From assembly GCA_012735195.1 (NCBI GenBank), contig JAAYIC010000056.1, positions 1 through 55,834 on the forward strand: a DNA stretch of 55,834 nucleotides. Direction: 5' to 3'. The DNA is from Bacillota bacterium. Lineage in GTDB: Bacteria > Bacillota > UBA4882 > UBA10575. Both the position numbers and the translations under genes were made by a program. Under the pieces are notes generated by a model. It was not told where the DNA came from, made no database searches, and saw nothing but the letters and a program-made list of their open reading frames with translations. Shown piece by piece: positions 43,439 through 52,996 of the stretch; the first letter of the stretch is position 1; the number at the start of each line of letters is the position of its first letter.

Positions 43439-44557
43439 TCATTTATTGGAGAGCCGCTGGTAGGTTTTGGTCGCAACAGCGGAAACCAACCCTTTCATCT
43501 CCAACAGAGCCAAAGCCGCCCCCACCTCCGAGGCGGGCAGGCCGCTTTCCCGCACCAACTGGTCAATATGGCAGGGACCCTCCGCCAACAACTGCCATAC
43601 CCTGGCTTCCGCCGGTGTCAGATCCATTGTTTGCGCTTTGACCTCAATCTCGGCGGTGGCGGCGGTCTCTTCCCCTGCCGGAAACGGAAGATTAAGGGCG
43701 GTGAGGATATCGACAACCCCCTCCACTAAAGCCGCGCCCTGTTTAATCAGACGGTTTGATCCCTGATTGGCTTTTCTGGCTACCGGACCGGGAACGGCGA
43801 AAACCTCCCGGCCCTGTTCCAAAGCGTGCCCGGCGGTGATTAACGAGCCGCTGTCCGCCGCGGCCTCTACCACGACAACCCCCAGACTCAAGCCGCTGAT
43901 AATCCGGTTGCGTACCGGAAAATTGCCGGGCAACGGTTCCGTCCCCGGGGGGAATTCGGAACAGACCGCTCCCCGTCGGTTGATCTCCCGGGCCAACTCC
44001 GTATTTTCCCGGGGATAGAGCCGGTCAAGGCCGCTGCCCAACACGGCGATCGTCCGCCCGCCGCCGGCCGCCAGTGCGCCGCGGTGGGCGGCGGTATCAA
44101 TCCCCCGCGCCAATCCGCTCACGACCGTGATCCCCTGGGCCGCCAGTCCTGCCGCCAGTTCCCGGGCGATCTCCACCCCCCCGGGGGTGGCGGACCGTGA
44201 CCCGACCACAGCCACCGCCCACTGGTCCCGGCTTTGAAAGTCACCGGAATAATATAATACCGGCGGGGGATCCGGAATCTTCTTCAGTAGTCTCGGGTAT
44301 TTCTCCTCCGGATACAATAAATATCTAATATTCTTTGCTTGTAGCTTCTCCCATTCCTCTTCCACATTAATTGTGCGCCGGTAAGCAAGTAATTCCCGGG
44401 CCAACTTCCAGCCGATGACACCGGCAAGCAGTGCGGGGGGCGCCGTCCAGGCTTCCCCGGCACTGCCAAAAGCCTCCAGCAACCGGAAGAACCGCCTGGG
44501 ACCAATCCCCGGTGCACGGCTTAACGCCAGCCAGTATAAGGCTTCTTCCTGTAACAT
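43439..44557 (-). CDS. dprA: DNA-processing protein DprA
   Basis: 372 residues. An N-terminal helical domain, then a Rossmann-like fold with AVVGSRSATPGGVEIARELAAGLAAQGITVVSGLARGIDTAAHRGAL and VVVEAAADSGSLITAGHALEQGREVFAVPGP. A C-terminal winged helix (DLTPAEARVWQLLAEGPCHIDQLVRESGLPASEVGAALALLEMKGLV) ends the protein. DprA loads RecA on incoming single-stranded DNA. The ATG at 44557 follows GGGAGGGAGAAGG. Confidence 0.95.
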   Translation of the reverse strand: MLQEEALYWLALSRAPGIGPRRFFRLLEAFGSAGEAWTAPPALLAGVIGWKLARELLAYRRTINVEEEWEKLQAKNIRYLLYPEEKYPRLLKKIPDPPPVLYYSGDFQSRDQWAVAVVGSRSATPGGVEIARELAAGLAAQGITVVSGLARGIDTAAHRGALAAGGGRTIAVLGSGLDRLYPRENTELAREINRRGAVCSEFPPGTEPLPGNFPVRNRIISGLSLGVVVVEAAADSGSLITAGHALEQGREVFAVPGPVARKANQGSNRLIKQGAALVEGVVDILTALNLPFPAGEETAATAEIEVKAQTMDLTPAEARVWQLLAEGPCHIDQLVRESGLPASEVGAALALLEMKGLVSAVATKTYQRLSNK

Positions 44558-44712
44558 CCTTCTCCCTCCCGTAATCAAGAGCCGGACCGGCTTTTCTCGT
44601 CTTGTTTTACGGGGGTGATCTGCGCTGTATTGGCGCGGCTTGTCGCCGGCGTTTGCTTCTTACGGTATGTTATCGCAACAAGCCCGAATTCGTCTCGGTG
44701 CCTTTCATTGGT

Positions 44713-45861
44713 TTAATATGGGCGTGCGCTCCCCCCAAAAAGGGCAGGGCGGAGTCCGGTCTCTACTTTTTCCGGTACCAACAGGTGAAGGGCGGCGGGC
44801 TCCTTTTTCACGCCCAACCACCCCAAACCGGAGATATAAAACTCTTGCCCGGGCTCTATCTCTACCACCTGTTCCAGGCGTCTCCCGCTCCACCCGGGAC
44901 ACTCCGGACAGGCGGCCCGGAGCCAATCCGGCGCCTGTGCCAGTAAGGTTTCGGCTTTACCGCCGCTTGTACGGTGCAGGGTTAACCGGTCACCGGCAAA
45001 AAAAACCATGGTCCGCGAAGAGGAAGACAAATTCCTGCAAGCAGCCAGGTTGCCGAAAAGAACCGTTCCTCCGGGCGGTAAATCCCAGAGCTTAACATTG
45101 AGCCGCCGGCTGGGGAGCAACTTGCCGGCACAGGCGGGACATAAATGATCCGTCATCCTGGTCCCGGGGACCAGCCCTGGGGTATCCAAAAGTTTGACTC
45201 CGTATTTCTCCAAAACCCAGCCGGTCACGCCTTGTGTTGTCCCCGGGTAGGCGGAAACCACCGGGGCCACCGGCGCCTTCGCACGCGCGCGCCCCGCCGC
45301 CTTCGCTGTCCCTGCACCCAGTAACCGCCGGAGCAGCGAAGACTTTCCGGTGTTGGTTACGCCGGCGATGACCACCTTTCCGCCGGGTGGCACAGGAATA
45401 GACCGGAAGTTTATTCCCCCTTCGGGGCCAAACCCTCTCTCTACAGCGCTCACGGTCTTGACCGCCTCAAGACCGTGGGAAGGAAAACGCTTCCCCCACA
45501 AAGCCCCGGCCCATCCCGACACCTCTTCCCGGGAAGTCCGGGGCGGGATCAGATCGCCCTTATTCACCAATAGTATTATCCGCCGGCTCAATAATGACGG
45601 CCAATCCGGGGCGAGGGAACCCTCCAAATCAAAGAAATCCGCCACCAATAAAGCCAGGCCGGCCTTGCCGGCAACGGCTCGCACTAGCCCCGGGAGGTCG
45701 GCGCCGGTCTCCGTTCCCTCAAAGCTGCCGTAATGAACCAGCCGGTAACAGCGGCGGCAAAGGAGACCGGTACCGGCCTTCTCTGCCGGAATAAACCCGG
45801 GCGCTGCCGGATCCCGGCTCTGCAGGGCGACACCGCATCCGGAACAAACACGGTTCTTCAC
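44713..45861 (-). CDS. yqeH: Circularly permuted ribosome-assembly GTPase YqeH
   Basis: 382 residues. An N-terminal zinc finger (CSGCGVALQ and CRRCYRL) precedes the permuted GTPase. G4 NKGDL comes before G1 GVTNTGKSSLLRRL and G3 DTPGL, the order typical of YqeH. It acts in 30S assembly. Residues GRARAKAPV, just after G1, are read from a CG tract at 45281-45295. The start is a GTG overlapping yqeG by 4 bp. Confidence 0.93.
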   Translation of the reverse strand: MKNRVCSGCGVALQSRDPAAPGFIPAEKAGTGLLCRRCYRLVHYGSFEGTETGADLPGLVRAVAGKAGLALLVADFFDLEGSLAPDWPSLLSRRIILLVNKGDLIPPRTSREEVSGWAGALWGKRFPSHGLEAVKTVSAVERGFGPEGGINFRSIPVPPGGKVVIAGVTNTGKSSLLRRLLGAGTAKAAGRARAKAPVAPVVSAYPGTTQGVTGWVLEKYGVKLLDTPGLVPGTRMTDHLCPACAGKLLPSRRLNVKLWDLPPGGTVLFGNLAACRNLSSSSRTMVFFAGDRLTLHRTSGGKAETLLAQAPDWLRAACPECPGWSGRRLEQVVEIEPGQEFYISGLGWLGVKKEPAALHLLVPEKVETGLRPALFGGSARPY

Positions 45862-46364
45862 GGGAGGATCCCCTTTTTCTGGAACCTCTTTACCACCAGC
45901 CGTTCGAGCCTCCTCACCGCTTTGGTGCTAATCAATTCCCTGGTCGATAAGGGTGTGGTCCAGATGGTATAGAGCCGCATCCGGTTTCCGCCCCAAATAT
46001 CGGTAAAGATCTGATCGCCGATGACCGCGGTTTCCCGGGGGGATGTTCCCAATATTTTTAAGGCTTGCCGGAAAGGGTATTTCCGGGGCTTAACTGCCCG
46101 TGAAACCCACGGGACCCCCAGACTCTCCCCCACCGCCCGCACCCTATGTTCCAAAGCATTGGAGAGAATGCAGATTTTTAGCCCTGCAGCCTTAATTTCC
46201 CGGACCCATTCCCGCATGCGGCTGCTGATTTTATCTTCTCCCCAAGCCACTAAAGTATTATCCAGATCAATAATCAACCCGCGAATACCCCGGCTCAAAA
46301 AAAAGTTGGGCGATAATTCGTAAAGCGTGGATACACTGGCATGGGGACAAAATTTCTTCAACAA
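45858..46364 (-). CDS. yqeG: HAD IIIA phosphatase YqeG
   Basis: 168 residues. The HAD motif 1 is LIIDLDNTLVAWGE, motif 2 is ILSNALEHRV, and motif 3/4 is AVIGDQIFTDIWGGNRMRLYTIWTTPL. It commonly precedes yqeH. The start is a TTG behind GGAAGG. The substrate is unknown; related proteins include PGP phosphatases. Confidence 0.92.
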   Translation of the reverse strand: MLKKFCPHASVSTLYELSPNFFLSRGIRGLIIDLDNTLVAWGEDKISSRMREWVREIKAAGLKICILSNALEHRVRAVGESLGVPWVSRAVKPRKYPFRQALKILGTSPRETAVIGDQIFTDIWGGNRMRLYTIWTTPLSTRELISTKAVRRLERLVVKRFQKKGILP

Positions 46365-46422
46365 TTACCTTCCCCCACTATTCAGATATGCTTTTCCAGG
46401 AGATTCCGCCAAGGACGTTCCT

Positions 46423-46453
46423 ATTATACCACAGGGCAAAGGAGATTAGTCAA
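46423..46453 (-). promoter_or_regulatory. Extended -10 promoter of yqeG-yqeH-dprA-topA-trmFO
   Basis: TATAAT (46428-46423) is preceded by TGG, so it is an extended -10 of the form TGnTATAAT. TTGACT lies 19 nt upstream (46453-46448). Transcription would start near 46416, about 50 nt before yqeG. Confidence 0.6.
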
Positions 46454-46480
46454 TCCTCCCCCATTTCCTGAGAAATAAAA

Positions 46481-46515
46481 GCCGCGCCTTTGCATGGTCC
46501 ATGCAAAGATGCGGC
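46481..46515 (-). terminator. Terminator of the tetR-tolC-acrA-acrB operon
   Basis: Outer arms GCCGC/GCGGC and inner arms TTTGCAT/ATGCAAA around 5 nt form a strong hairpin. On the minus strand it is followed by TTTTATTT. It sits 133 bp after acrB and just before the yqeG promoter. On the plus strand it is followed by TTTCCCTT, so action in that direction is weak. Confidence 0.75.
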
Positions 46516-46648
46516 TTTCCCTTCGTTGTTCCGGGACGCCCGGGTTCCGGGTGAGTCCGGCTGGACGAACCCGGCAACCGGGACGCCCGCCTTCACGCCC
46601 TCCTGTCGAGCCGTTCGTTTAGAACGTCCGGGTACCGAGCGAGCACGC

Positions 46649-49600
46649 CTAAGCATACTCCCCGTTGGCACGGCGCCGGCGGAACCTTGCGCCCAAAGCG
46701 TCAAAAACGGCATAGATCACCGGTGTGACCAGCAGGGTTAAGAAGGTCGAAGTGATCAGGCCGCCGATCACCGTCACCCCTATGGAAGCGCTCAATTCCG
46801 CCCCTTCACCAATGCCCAAGCTCATGGGGACAAGCGCCAGGATGGTGGTTAAAGAAGTCATCAGAATGGGGCGCAACCGGATAGTTCCGGCCTCGACAAT
46901 GGCCTCATTGAGCTTCATCCCCCGGCGCCGGAGGTTATTGATATAATCAATCAAAACAATACCGTTGTTCACCGCAATACCGACCAGCATGATCAGGCCG
47001 ATAATCGAGACCACCGAAAGGTTATGGCCGGTCAGAAAAAGGGCCCAGATGGTGCCGATCGCCGCCAGCGGCACCGTGGACATGATGGTGAACGGATGGA
47101 CAAACGATTCAAACTGGGCGGCCATGGTCATATAGACAAAAAGTGCTGCCAGGAGCAGGGCAAGGGCCAAATCCCGGAAAGCCTCGAACATCTCCTGGGC
47201 CTCCCCGCCAATTTCTATGCTGTACCTGGAAGGCAGTGGATAAGAGCTGGCTATGCTCTGGAATTCCCGGGTCACGCTCCCCAAGTCGGAACCAATGGCG
47301 ACGCCGGCGGTGACCGTCACCACCCGCTGCTGGTCTTCCCGGTTGATACTCACCGGACCCTGCATGGTGATGAAAGAGGTTACCTCCCGCAAGGGAACGG
47401 TGGTCCCATAAGGGGTGGAAACCATCAACGCGTACAGGTCGTCGATTTTCGGCAGGCCATCCCGGCCATCCCGTCCCAGGCGGACAAGGATATCATATTC
47501 TTGGCCCTCGATCCGCAGTTTGGTGGCGGTGGTGCCTTCGATGGCTGTCCGGACCTGCGAGGCAATGGTGTAGGCATTGAGCCCCCAGGCGGAAGCCTTT
47601 GCCCGGTCAACCGCCAGCCGGAGTTCGGGCCGGCCAATCTCCAGGCTGGAGCTGACTTCCCTGGCGCCTTCCACCTGTTTTAGCTGTTCCACCAGATCGT
47701 CGGCGATCGCGGACAAGGTGTCAAAGTCGTCGCCCTTGATTCGGAGGCTGAGGCGCTGGGCGCCGCCGAACCCGCCAAACATGGAGGAAAGGGCATATAC
47801 GTTTATGGTCGCACCGGTAATCGACGCCACTCCTTTACGGACCTCTTCCACGACGGCTTCCACCGGGCGCTTCCTGTCAGCCCGCAGGCGTACATGATAA
47901 CTGGCCTGGTCCGGCGATTGGCCGCCGAAACCCCGGCCGGTACCAACGCTTACCATAATAGTGTCAATCTCCGGAATTCCCGCCAGAACGGCATCGACCT
48001 GGTCCACGACGGCAGAAGTCTCCGCGAGCATACTGCCTCTGGGCATCTGGATGTTGATGGAAAATTCCCCCTGGTCCATTGCGGGCATAAATTCCATGCC
48101 AATCAAGGGAATGAGGCAAAGGGTCGCCACAAAAACGATGAATGTAACAAGAAGGACGATTCCTTTATGATCCAGCGTCCAGTGGAGGACTTGCCGGTAC
48201 TTCTCCCGGAAGGTAAAGTAGAAGCGGCCTTTGGTCCCCGTCTCCCCACCTTGATCAAGGGCGGCGTTTTCTTTCCGCAGGCGCAGGAATTTGGAGCAGA
48301 GCATTGGGACAAGGGTCAAGGCAACAAAGAGTGATGCCATCAAGGAAAAAGTGACGGTCAAGGAGAGTTCACGGAAGATTTGCGCCGTCATGCCCCGGGT
48401 GAAAACCACCGGCAAAAAGGCCACGATCGTCGTCAGGGTGGAAGCGGTGATCGCCATCCCCACTTCGGAAGCGCCGTCGCGGGCGGCGTCAACCAGCGAG
48501 GCCCCCTCCTGCCGCAAGCGGTAGGCGTTTTCCAGGACGACAATGGAGTTGTCGACCATCATCCCTACGCCCAGGGCCAGCCCGCCCAAGGTCATCATAT
48601 TAATGGTTAGCTTGCCAAAGTAGACCAGGACGAAGGTAACAATAATCGAGATGGGAATGGACAACACGATAATGATGGTGCTCCCGAAGTTTCTCAGGAA
48701 AAGGAGGAGGATCAAAACTGCCAGCGCACCACCGAGAACCGCATTATCCCGTAGTTCTTTAAGGGACGCTTGAATGAATTCGGCTTCATCCTGGACCACG
48801 GTGAGGGAAACCCCCTCTTCCAAACCGGCGCGGATCGCTTCCAGTTCCTTATGGACTCTCCGCGAGACATTAACCGTATTGGCGCCGGCCTCCTTGCGGA
48901 TCATTAGGCTGACAGCCGGTTCACCGTTGAGCAAAACATAGTTGTTTTGCTCACGGAAAGAGTCAGTAATTTTTGCAATCTCACTCAATTTGACAGTGCC
49001 GCCGGATGTTGTAATCAGATTGATCCCCGCAATATCCTTGACATCGGTGAACTCCCCCAAGGTACGGACGACCAGTTCCAAGGTTCCGGTCTGCGCATAA
49101 CCGCCGGGAAGATTCAGGTTCTCCGCCTGCAAGGTTTGGACCACGTTTTGCAGGGACAAACCGTAAGCATTAAGTTTCTCCTGGTCGATATCGATGGTAA
49201 TCTGCCGGACCAGGCCGCCGCCCACACCAACCGAAGCCACGCCGGGAATCCTCTCCAGCCTGGGGCTGATCTCGTCCTCCGCGATCTGCTTTAGCTTGGC
49301 CAGGCCGGCCTTGCCGCTGAGAGCCAGGTTCATCATGGGCATCATGGACGGGTCAAATTTTAGTACCATCGGGTCCTCGGCCCCGTCCGGCAAGAACCCT
49401 TTAATCATATCAATTTTTTCTCTCACATCCAGCAGGGCAAAGTCCATATCCACGCCCCAGTCAAACTCCAAGACCACCAGCGATGTCCCGCTGGCGCTTG
49501 TCGAAGTGACCCCCGTGACATTGGAAACGGTGGTCAAGGTTTGCTCCAGCGGCCGGGTGATCATGCTCTCAACTTCATAGGGGCCCGCCCCCTCATAAGT

Positions 49601-49747
49601 GGTGATTACCGCGGCCACCGGGATAGTCATATTCGGCAGCAGGGCCATATCCAGGCGGCTGAAGGAAACCACGCCTAAAACGATAATCAAGAGAAAGACC
49701 ATTACAATCGTGACCGGACGACGAATGGATAGATCTGGCAGGTTCAT
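46649..49747 (-). CDS. RND family efflux permease (AcrB-like)
   Basis: 1032 residues, a full-length RND transporter with 12 predicted membrane helices and two large extracytoplasmic loops. The N-terminus (NLPDLSIRRPVTIVMVFLLIIVLGVVSFSRLDMALLPNMTIPVAAV) and TM4 motif GVGMMVDNSIVVLENAYRLR are typical; the proton-relay Asp is in VDN. It overlaps acrA by 4 bp. The substrate is unknown. With TolC and AcrA it forms a tripartite pump, if an outer membrane exists. Confidence 0.93.
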   Translation of the reverse strand: MNLPDLSIRRPVTIVMVFLLIIVLGVVSFSRLDMALLPNMTIPVAAVITTYEGAGPYEVESMITRPLEQTLTTVSNVTGVTSTSASGTSLVVLEFDWGVDMDFALLDVREKIDMIKGFLPDGAEDPMVLKFDPSMMPMMNLALSGKAGLAKLKQIAEDEISPRLERIPGVASVGVGGGLVRQITIDIDQEKLNAYGLSLQNVVQTLQAENLNLPGGYAQTGTLELVVRTLGEFTDVKDIAGINLITTSGGTVKLSEIAKITDSFREQNNYVLLNGEPAVSLMIRKEAGANTVNVSRRVHKELEAIRAGLEEGVSLTVVQDEAEFIQASLKELRDNAVLGGALAVLILLLFLRNFGSTIIIVLSIPISIIVTFVLVYFGKLTINMMTLGGLALGVGMMVDNSIVVLENAYRLRQEGASLVDAARDGASEVGMAITASTLTTIVAFLPVVFTRGMTAQIFRELSLTVTFSLMASLFVALTLVPMLCSKFLRLRKENAALDQGGETGTKGRFYFTFREKYRQVLHWTLDHKGIVLLVTFIVFVATLCLIPLIGMEFMPAMDQGEFSINIQMPRGSMLAETSAVVDQVDAVLAGIPEIDTIMVSVGTGRGFGGQSPDQASYHVRLRADRKRPVEAVVEEVRKGVASITGATINVYALSSMFGGFGGAQRLSLRIKGDDFDTLSAIADDLVEQLKQVEGAREVSSSLEIGRPELRLAVDRAKASAWGLNAYTIASQVRTAIEGTTATKLRIEGQEYDILVRLGRDGRDGLPKIDDLYALMVSTPYGTTVPLREVTSFITMQGPVSINREDQQRVVTVTAGVAIGSDLGSVTREFQSIASSYPLPSRYSIEIGGEAQEMFEAFRDLALALLLAALFVYMTMAAQFESFVHPFTIMSTVPLAAIGTIWALFLTGHNLSVVSIIGLIMLVGIAVNNGIVLIDYINNLRRRGMKLNEAIVEAGTIRLRPILMTSLTTILALVPMSLGIGEGAELSASIGVTVIGGLITSTFLTLLVTPVIYAVFDALGARFRRRRANGEYA

Positions 49748-50898
49748 TTTTTCACCTCGACTAACGTTCCGTCTTTAACCTGGTGCTGGCCACGGGTGAT
49801 CACTAGATCCCCTTCAGCCAAACCGGTTGCGACCGCAACTTGTTCCCGGCCTTCTAGGCTGACGGTGATTTCGCGCCGGACCGCCCGGTTGTTCTCCACC
49901 ACATAGGCATAGGTTTGGGCGCCGTCATAGAGGACGGCGGCAGCAGGGATAAGTAAAGCATCTTTTTCCACCGCTGTCACCAGGGTGACACTGCCAAGCA
50001 TCCCGGCGCTCAGCTCTCCACCGGCATTGTCGACAATAATCTCCACGGGGAATTGCCGGTTTTGCTGGCTGGCCAGGGGGCTCACCGTCAAAACCCGCCC
50101 GGAAAAGACCTTCCCCGGCCAGGCATTGGCCGTCAGGGTAACCGTATCCCCGGGTTTGATGAGCGTCACCTGGGTCTCCGGGACAAAAACCTTCGCCTTC
50201 ATCCTGCTGTGGTCAATGACCGTCCCGGCCGGCGTCCCCGGTGCGCAGACACTGCCTTGTTCCACATTAAGCTCGGCGACGGTCCCGGCGATCTCCGCGG
50301 TCACCCGGGTATAGGTCAGTTGGAGTTCTGCCATTTCCAAGGCGATGGCCGCCTGTTTTTCCCCTTCCACCGCCGCCTGGTAGCCGGCTTTGGCCGACTC
50401 GTACTGCAACCCGGCGGCGTCCAGTTGTTGCTTGGAGATCATCTGCCGTTCATATAACTCCTTGGCCCGGGCAAGTTCCTCTTCCGCATTGGCCAGTGCC
50501 AGTTCGGCCTGGCCAACGGCGGCTTTTGCCGACCGGTTCGCCGCTTCCGCCTGTTTTACCCCCAGGCTGTACTGGCGATCCTCAATTTCGAACAGGACAT
50601 CCCCTTTCCGGACCCGGTCGCCCACTTTGACATGGACCCGGGCCACGGTCCCGGAGACCTTCGGGATAACCGGCACGGTGCTTTGCGGGAGGAATGTCAC
50701 ATTCAGGGTGGCGGTACGGACCAGATCGCCCCGGAGAACCGCTGTGGTCTCTACCGGAACAGACCATTCCATCATCGCCCCCGGCCCCGGCATTACGGCG
50801 GGCTTATTTTCACCGGCACCGCGCCGGAGAAGAGCAACCGTTGCCCCGGCCAATAATAGTACCAGAATAACAAAGAATATGACCCAACCTTTACGCAT
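49744..50898 (-). CDS. RND periplasmic adaptor (AcrA/MFP family)
   Basis: 384 residues. An N-terminal membrane anchor without lipobox Cys (about 5-25) is followed by a lipoyl/barrel-sandwich segment (IPKVSGTVARVHVKVGDRVRKGDVLFEIEDRQY), a coiled-coil hairpin (about 110-170) and beta-barrel regions (AEIAGTVAELNVEQGSVC, VSLEGREQVAVATGLAEGDLVITRGQHQVKDG). It bridges the RND pump to TolC. The stop overlaps the acrB start by 4 bp. Confidence 0.93.
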   Translation of the reverse strand: MRKGWVIFFVILVLLLAGATVALLRRGAGENKPAVMPGPGAMMEWSVPVETTAVLRGDLVRTATLNVTFLPQSTVPVIPKVSGTVARVHVKVGDRVRKGDVLFEIEDRQYSLGVKQAEAANRSAKAAVGQAELALANAEEELARAKELYERQMISKQQLDAAGLQYESAKAGYQAAVEGEKQAAIALEMAELQLTYTRVTAEIAGTVAELNVEQGSVCAPGTPAGTVIDHSRMKAKVFVPETQVTLIKPGDTVTLTANAWPGKVFSGRVLTVSPLASQQNRQFPVEIIVDNAGGELSAGMLGSVTLVTAVEKDALLIPAAAVLYDGAQTYAYVVENNRAVRREITVSLEGREQVAVATGLAEGDLVITRGQHQVKDGTLVEVKK

Positions 50899-52222
50899 CG
50901 GGCTTTACCTCCTCAAGGAATTGCTCCATTTTCCCCATGGCTTGGTAGAGTTCCATTACGGCCAGGAAGTAGTCGTAGCTGGCGGAGAGTTCTTCAAACC
51001 GGCACTGGTAAAGGGTGTTCTGCGCCATTAGAACCTCAAGGTTCTGCGCGGCGCCCAACTCATACCTGGCGCGGGTGAATTCATAGTTCTCCTCCGCCTG
51101 CTGAAGGGTGAGGACGGCCAGTTCCAGACCGTGCAGTTTTTCTGTAACCGCCAGGTGTTTCTGCTTGACCTCAAGTTTGATGCCTTCCACCGCCTGCCGG
51201 TAATTGTATTCTCCTTTTGCCAGCGCGGCTTCTTTCTCCTTAATCTCCGCCAGCTTGCCGCCGCCGCTGAAAAGCGAGGCCTCCAGTCCCAGGCTTACGG
51301 TGAGAGTAGAGTCGGAAAATCCCGGGGATTTGCCCTGATCTTCCGCGTACCTCCCCACCAGGGCCACCGTGGGTTTCCAAAACCCCTTGGCCATCTCTAA
51401 ATTCTCCTCGGCGATCGCCAGGTAATACCGGAGGCCGACCAATTCCTTCCGGCACTCCAGGGCGGTCCCGGTCGCCTCTTCCAAAGCTGGAAGGGAGAAA
51501 TCCTTTTCCACCCCGGGAAGTTCCGCCAGGATTAGCTCCTCGTCCCCTGTCAGACCCAACAGATTTTTAAGGTTCATCTCCGCCAAAGCCCGTCCGTGTT
51601 CCGTACGGGCCAACCCCTGTTCTGCCTGGGAGAGACGGACCCGGGTCTCCAGGAGATCCGTTTTCGTGGCTGCTCCCAATGCCATCTTCAGTTCCACCAT
51701 CTCCAGGTGTTCTTTGACGATCTCCACCTGCCTGCGGCTGATCTCCAGGAGCCCCTCGGCTTTTAACAGATTCACGTAACCATTGACCGCTGCAGAGATT
51801 ACCTCTTCCCGCCGCTTTTCATAGTCGGCCCGGGCGGCCTCCAGGCCAAGACGGGCCATCTTAATCCCCGAGCTTACCTTGCCGCCGGCATAAAGCGGCC
51901 AACTCAAGGTGAACCCGGTGGAATAGTACGGGTTGGGAATACCGGCCATACCCATTGTCGGCGGTTCCGGACTGATCTTGGTCCCGCTTGCACTCAAGGT
52001 CAGGCCCGGCCACCGGGCGGCCTCCGCCTTCTTCAGGTTCGCTTCGGCTTCAGTAACCGCCGCTGCGGCGGCGCCCAGGTTGATCCGGTTTTCCAAAGCC
52101 ATGGTCACCGCCTCTTCCAGGCTGATCCGCAGCGGATTGCCGCTGCCGGCCGCCGGCGGTGAAAAAAACAAGACCAGGATAAGCAGTACAAGACCGAAAC
52201 TTGCCGTCTCTTTCTTTCTCAT
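50891..52222 (-). CDS. TolC family outer membrane efflux protein
   Basis: 443 residues with a signal peptide (basic MRKKETASFG, hydrophobic LVLLILVLFFSPPA, cleavage near AAGSG). The body has the two repeats of OEP coiled-coil helices (e.g. ISLEEAVTMALENRINL, GYVNLLKAEGLLEISRRQVEIVKEHLEMVELKMALGAATKTDLLETRVRLSQAE). Outer-membrane channels of this type suggest a diderm envelope. The ATG at 52222 follows GAGGAG; an upstream GTG adds five codons. Confidence 0.88.
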   Translation of the reverse strand: MRKKETASFGLVLLILVLFFSPPAAGSGNPLRISLEEAVTMALENRINLGAAAAAVTEAEANLKKAEAARWPGLTLSASGTKISPEPPTMGMAGIPNPYYSTGFTLSWPLYAGGKVSSGIKMARLGLEAARADYEKRREEVISAAVNGYVNLLKAEGLLEISRRQVEIVKEHLEMVELKMALGAATKTDLLETRVRLSQAEQGLARTEHGRALAEMNLKNLLGLTGDEELILAELPGVEKDFSLPALEEATGTALECRKELVGLRYYLAIAEENLEMAKGFWKPTVALVGRYAEDQGKSPGFSDSTLTVSLGLEASLFSGGGKLAEIKEKEAALAKGEYNYRQAVEGIKLEVKQKHLAVTEKLHGLELAVLTLQQAEENYEFTRARYELGAAQNLEVLMAQNTLYQCRFEELSASYDYFLAVMELYQAMGKMEQFLEEVKPDA

Positions 52223-52263
52223 CCCCATTCTCCTCACTCCCTGTCTTCCACTCTTACCTGGAT

Positions 52264-52884
52264 TTACTGCACTTTTTCATCGACGCCTATTCCCTCAAAA
52301 AGGAGACTATAAATGAAGTCCGCCGACTCTTCCAGCGAATAACGGCTTTCTCCAAGCATATGCACTTTTCCAAACTCTATAACTATGCCGGCTAAAGCCG
52401 TTGCCATCTGCCGGATGTCCCAATCGGTCCGTACCAAACCCTCAGCCACACCCTTTTCAAAGAGCGCCCGGTTCAAGCGGTAAAACTCTTTGTTCCACTG
52501 CTGCAACTTGTAATGAAATTCCATGGTAAACTCGCGGATGTTATTAAGAATCACCTTCCCCAGGCGGGAACCGCCAAAAACCCGTAGATATTCCAGGATA
52601 ATCCGGTGAAACTTCTCGCTTGTCGACAAATCCGGATCATCTTTAATCTTCATCACCCGTTGCAACAACGTGGAGAAGACCTCTTCCATCATGCCGATAA
52701 AAAGCCCTTCTTTTCCTGGAAAATACCAATATAAAGTGCCCTTGGCCACACCCGCCCTGTTGGTAATCTCGGAAATCGTGGCCGCATGAAAACTCTTCTC
52801 GGCGAAGACCTCCGCCGCAGCCTGCAAAATCCGCTCTTTTGTTTCTTCTCCCTGTACCGGCCGGCAATTTTCATTTTTCGGCAA
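52264..52884 (-). CDS. TetR/AcrR family repressor of the efflux operon
   Basis: 206 residues. The N-terminal helix-turn-helix reads RILQAAAEVFAEKSFHAATISEITNRAGVAKGTLYWYFPGKEGLF. The C-terminal half is helical and binds an unknown ligand. The gene is 41 bp before tolC and in the same orientation, so it is most likely cotranscribed and represses its own operon. The start is a TTG behind AAAGGAGGG. Confidence 0.92.
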   Translation of the reverse strand: MPKNENCRPVQGEETKERILQAAAEVFAEKSFHAATISEITNRAGVAKGTLYWYFPGKEGLFIGMMEEVFSTLLQRVMKIKDDPDLSTSEKFHRIILEYLRVFGGSRLGKVILNNIREFTMEFHYKLQQWNKEFYRLNRALFEKGVAEGLVRTDWDIRQMATALAGIVIEFGKVHMLGESRYSLEESADFIYSLLFEGIGVDEKVQ

Positions 52885-52902
52885 GCAGGTACCCTCCTTT
52901 CC

Positions 52903-52923
52903 GACTCGACCGGGCGTTCAGTC
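52903..52923. promoter_or_regulatory. Candidate TetR operator
   Basis: An imperfect palindrome GACTCGA-CCGGGCG-TTCAGTC (5 of 7 symmetric positions in the arms) covers the expected transcription start of tetR. TetR operators often contain CGTTCAGTC-like half sites. The position suggests autorepression of the tetR-tolC-acrA-acrB operon. Confidence 0.55.
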
Positions 52924-52930
52924 AAAAAAT

Positions 52931-52959
52931 ATCATAACGGGAATATCTCACCGTGTCAA
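52931..52959 (-). promoter_or_regulatory. Sigma-A promoter of the tetR-tolC-acrA-acrB operon
   Basis: TTGACA (52959-52954), 17 nt, TATGAT (52936-52931) on the minus strand. The -35 is perfect and the -10 matches five of six. Transcription would start near 52924, inside the candidate operator. Confidence 0.8.
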
Positions 52960-52968
52960 TATAAATAT

Positions 52969-52996
52969 GGTATTTGTCACAAATTTGTCAAGTTGT
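52969..52996. repeat. Direct repeat copy 1, upstream of the tetR -35
   Basis: GGTATTTGtCACAAATTTGt followed by CAAGTTGt, ten bases upstream of the -35 box of the tetR promoter. Within it TTGTCA occurs twice, 11 bp apart. Copy 2 lies at 53196-53223 and differs only in three T to C changes at equivalent positions. Confidence 0.75.

Noticed and set aside
46520-46648. Additional gene downstream of acrB
   Set aside because: The minus-strand frame across 46450-46713 has no ribosome site or family features and overlaps acrB.
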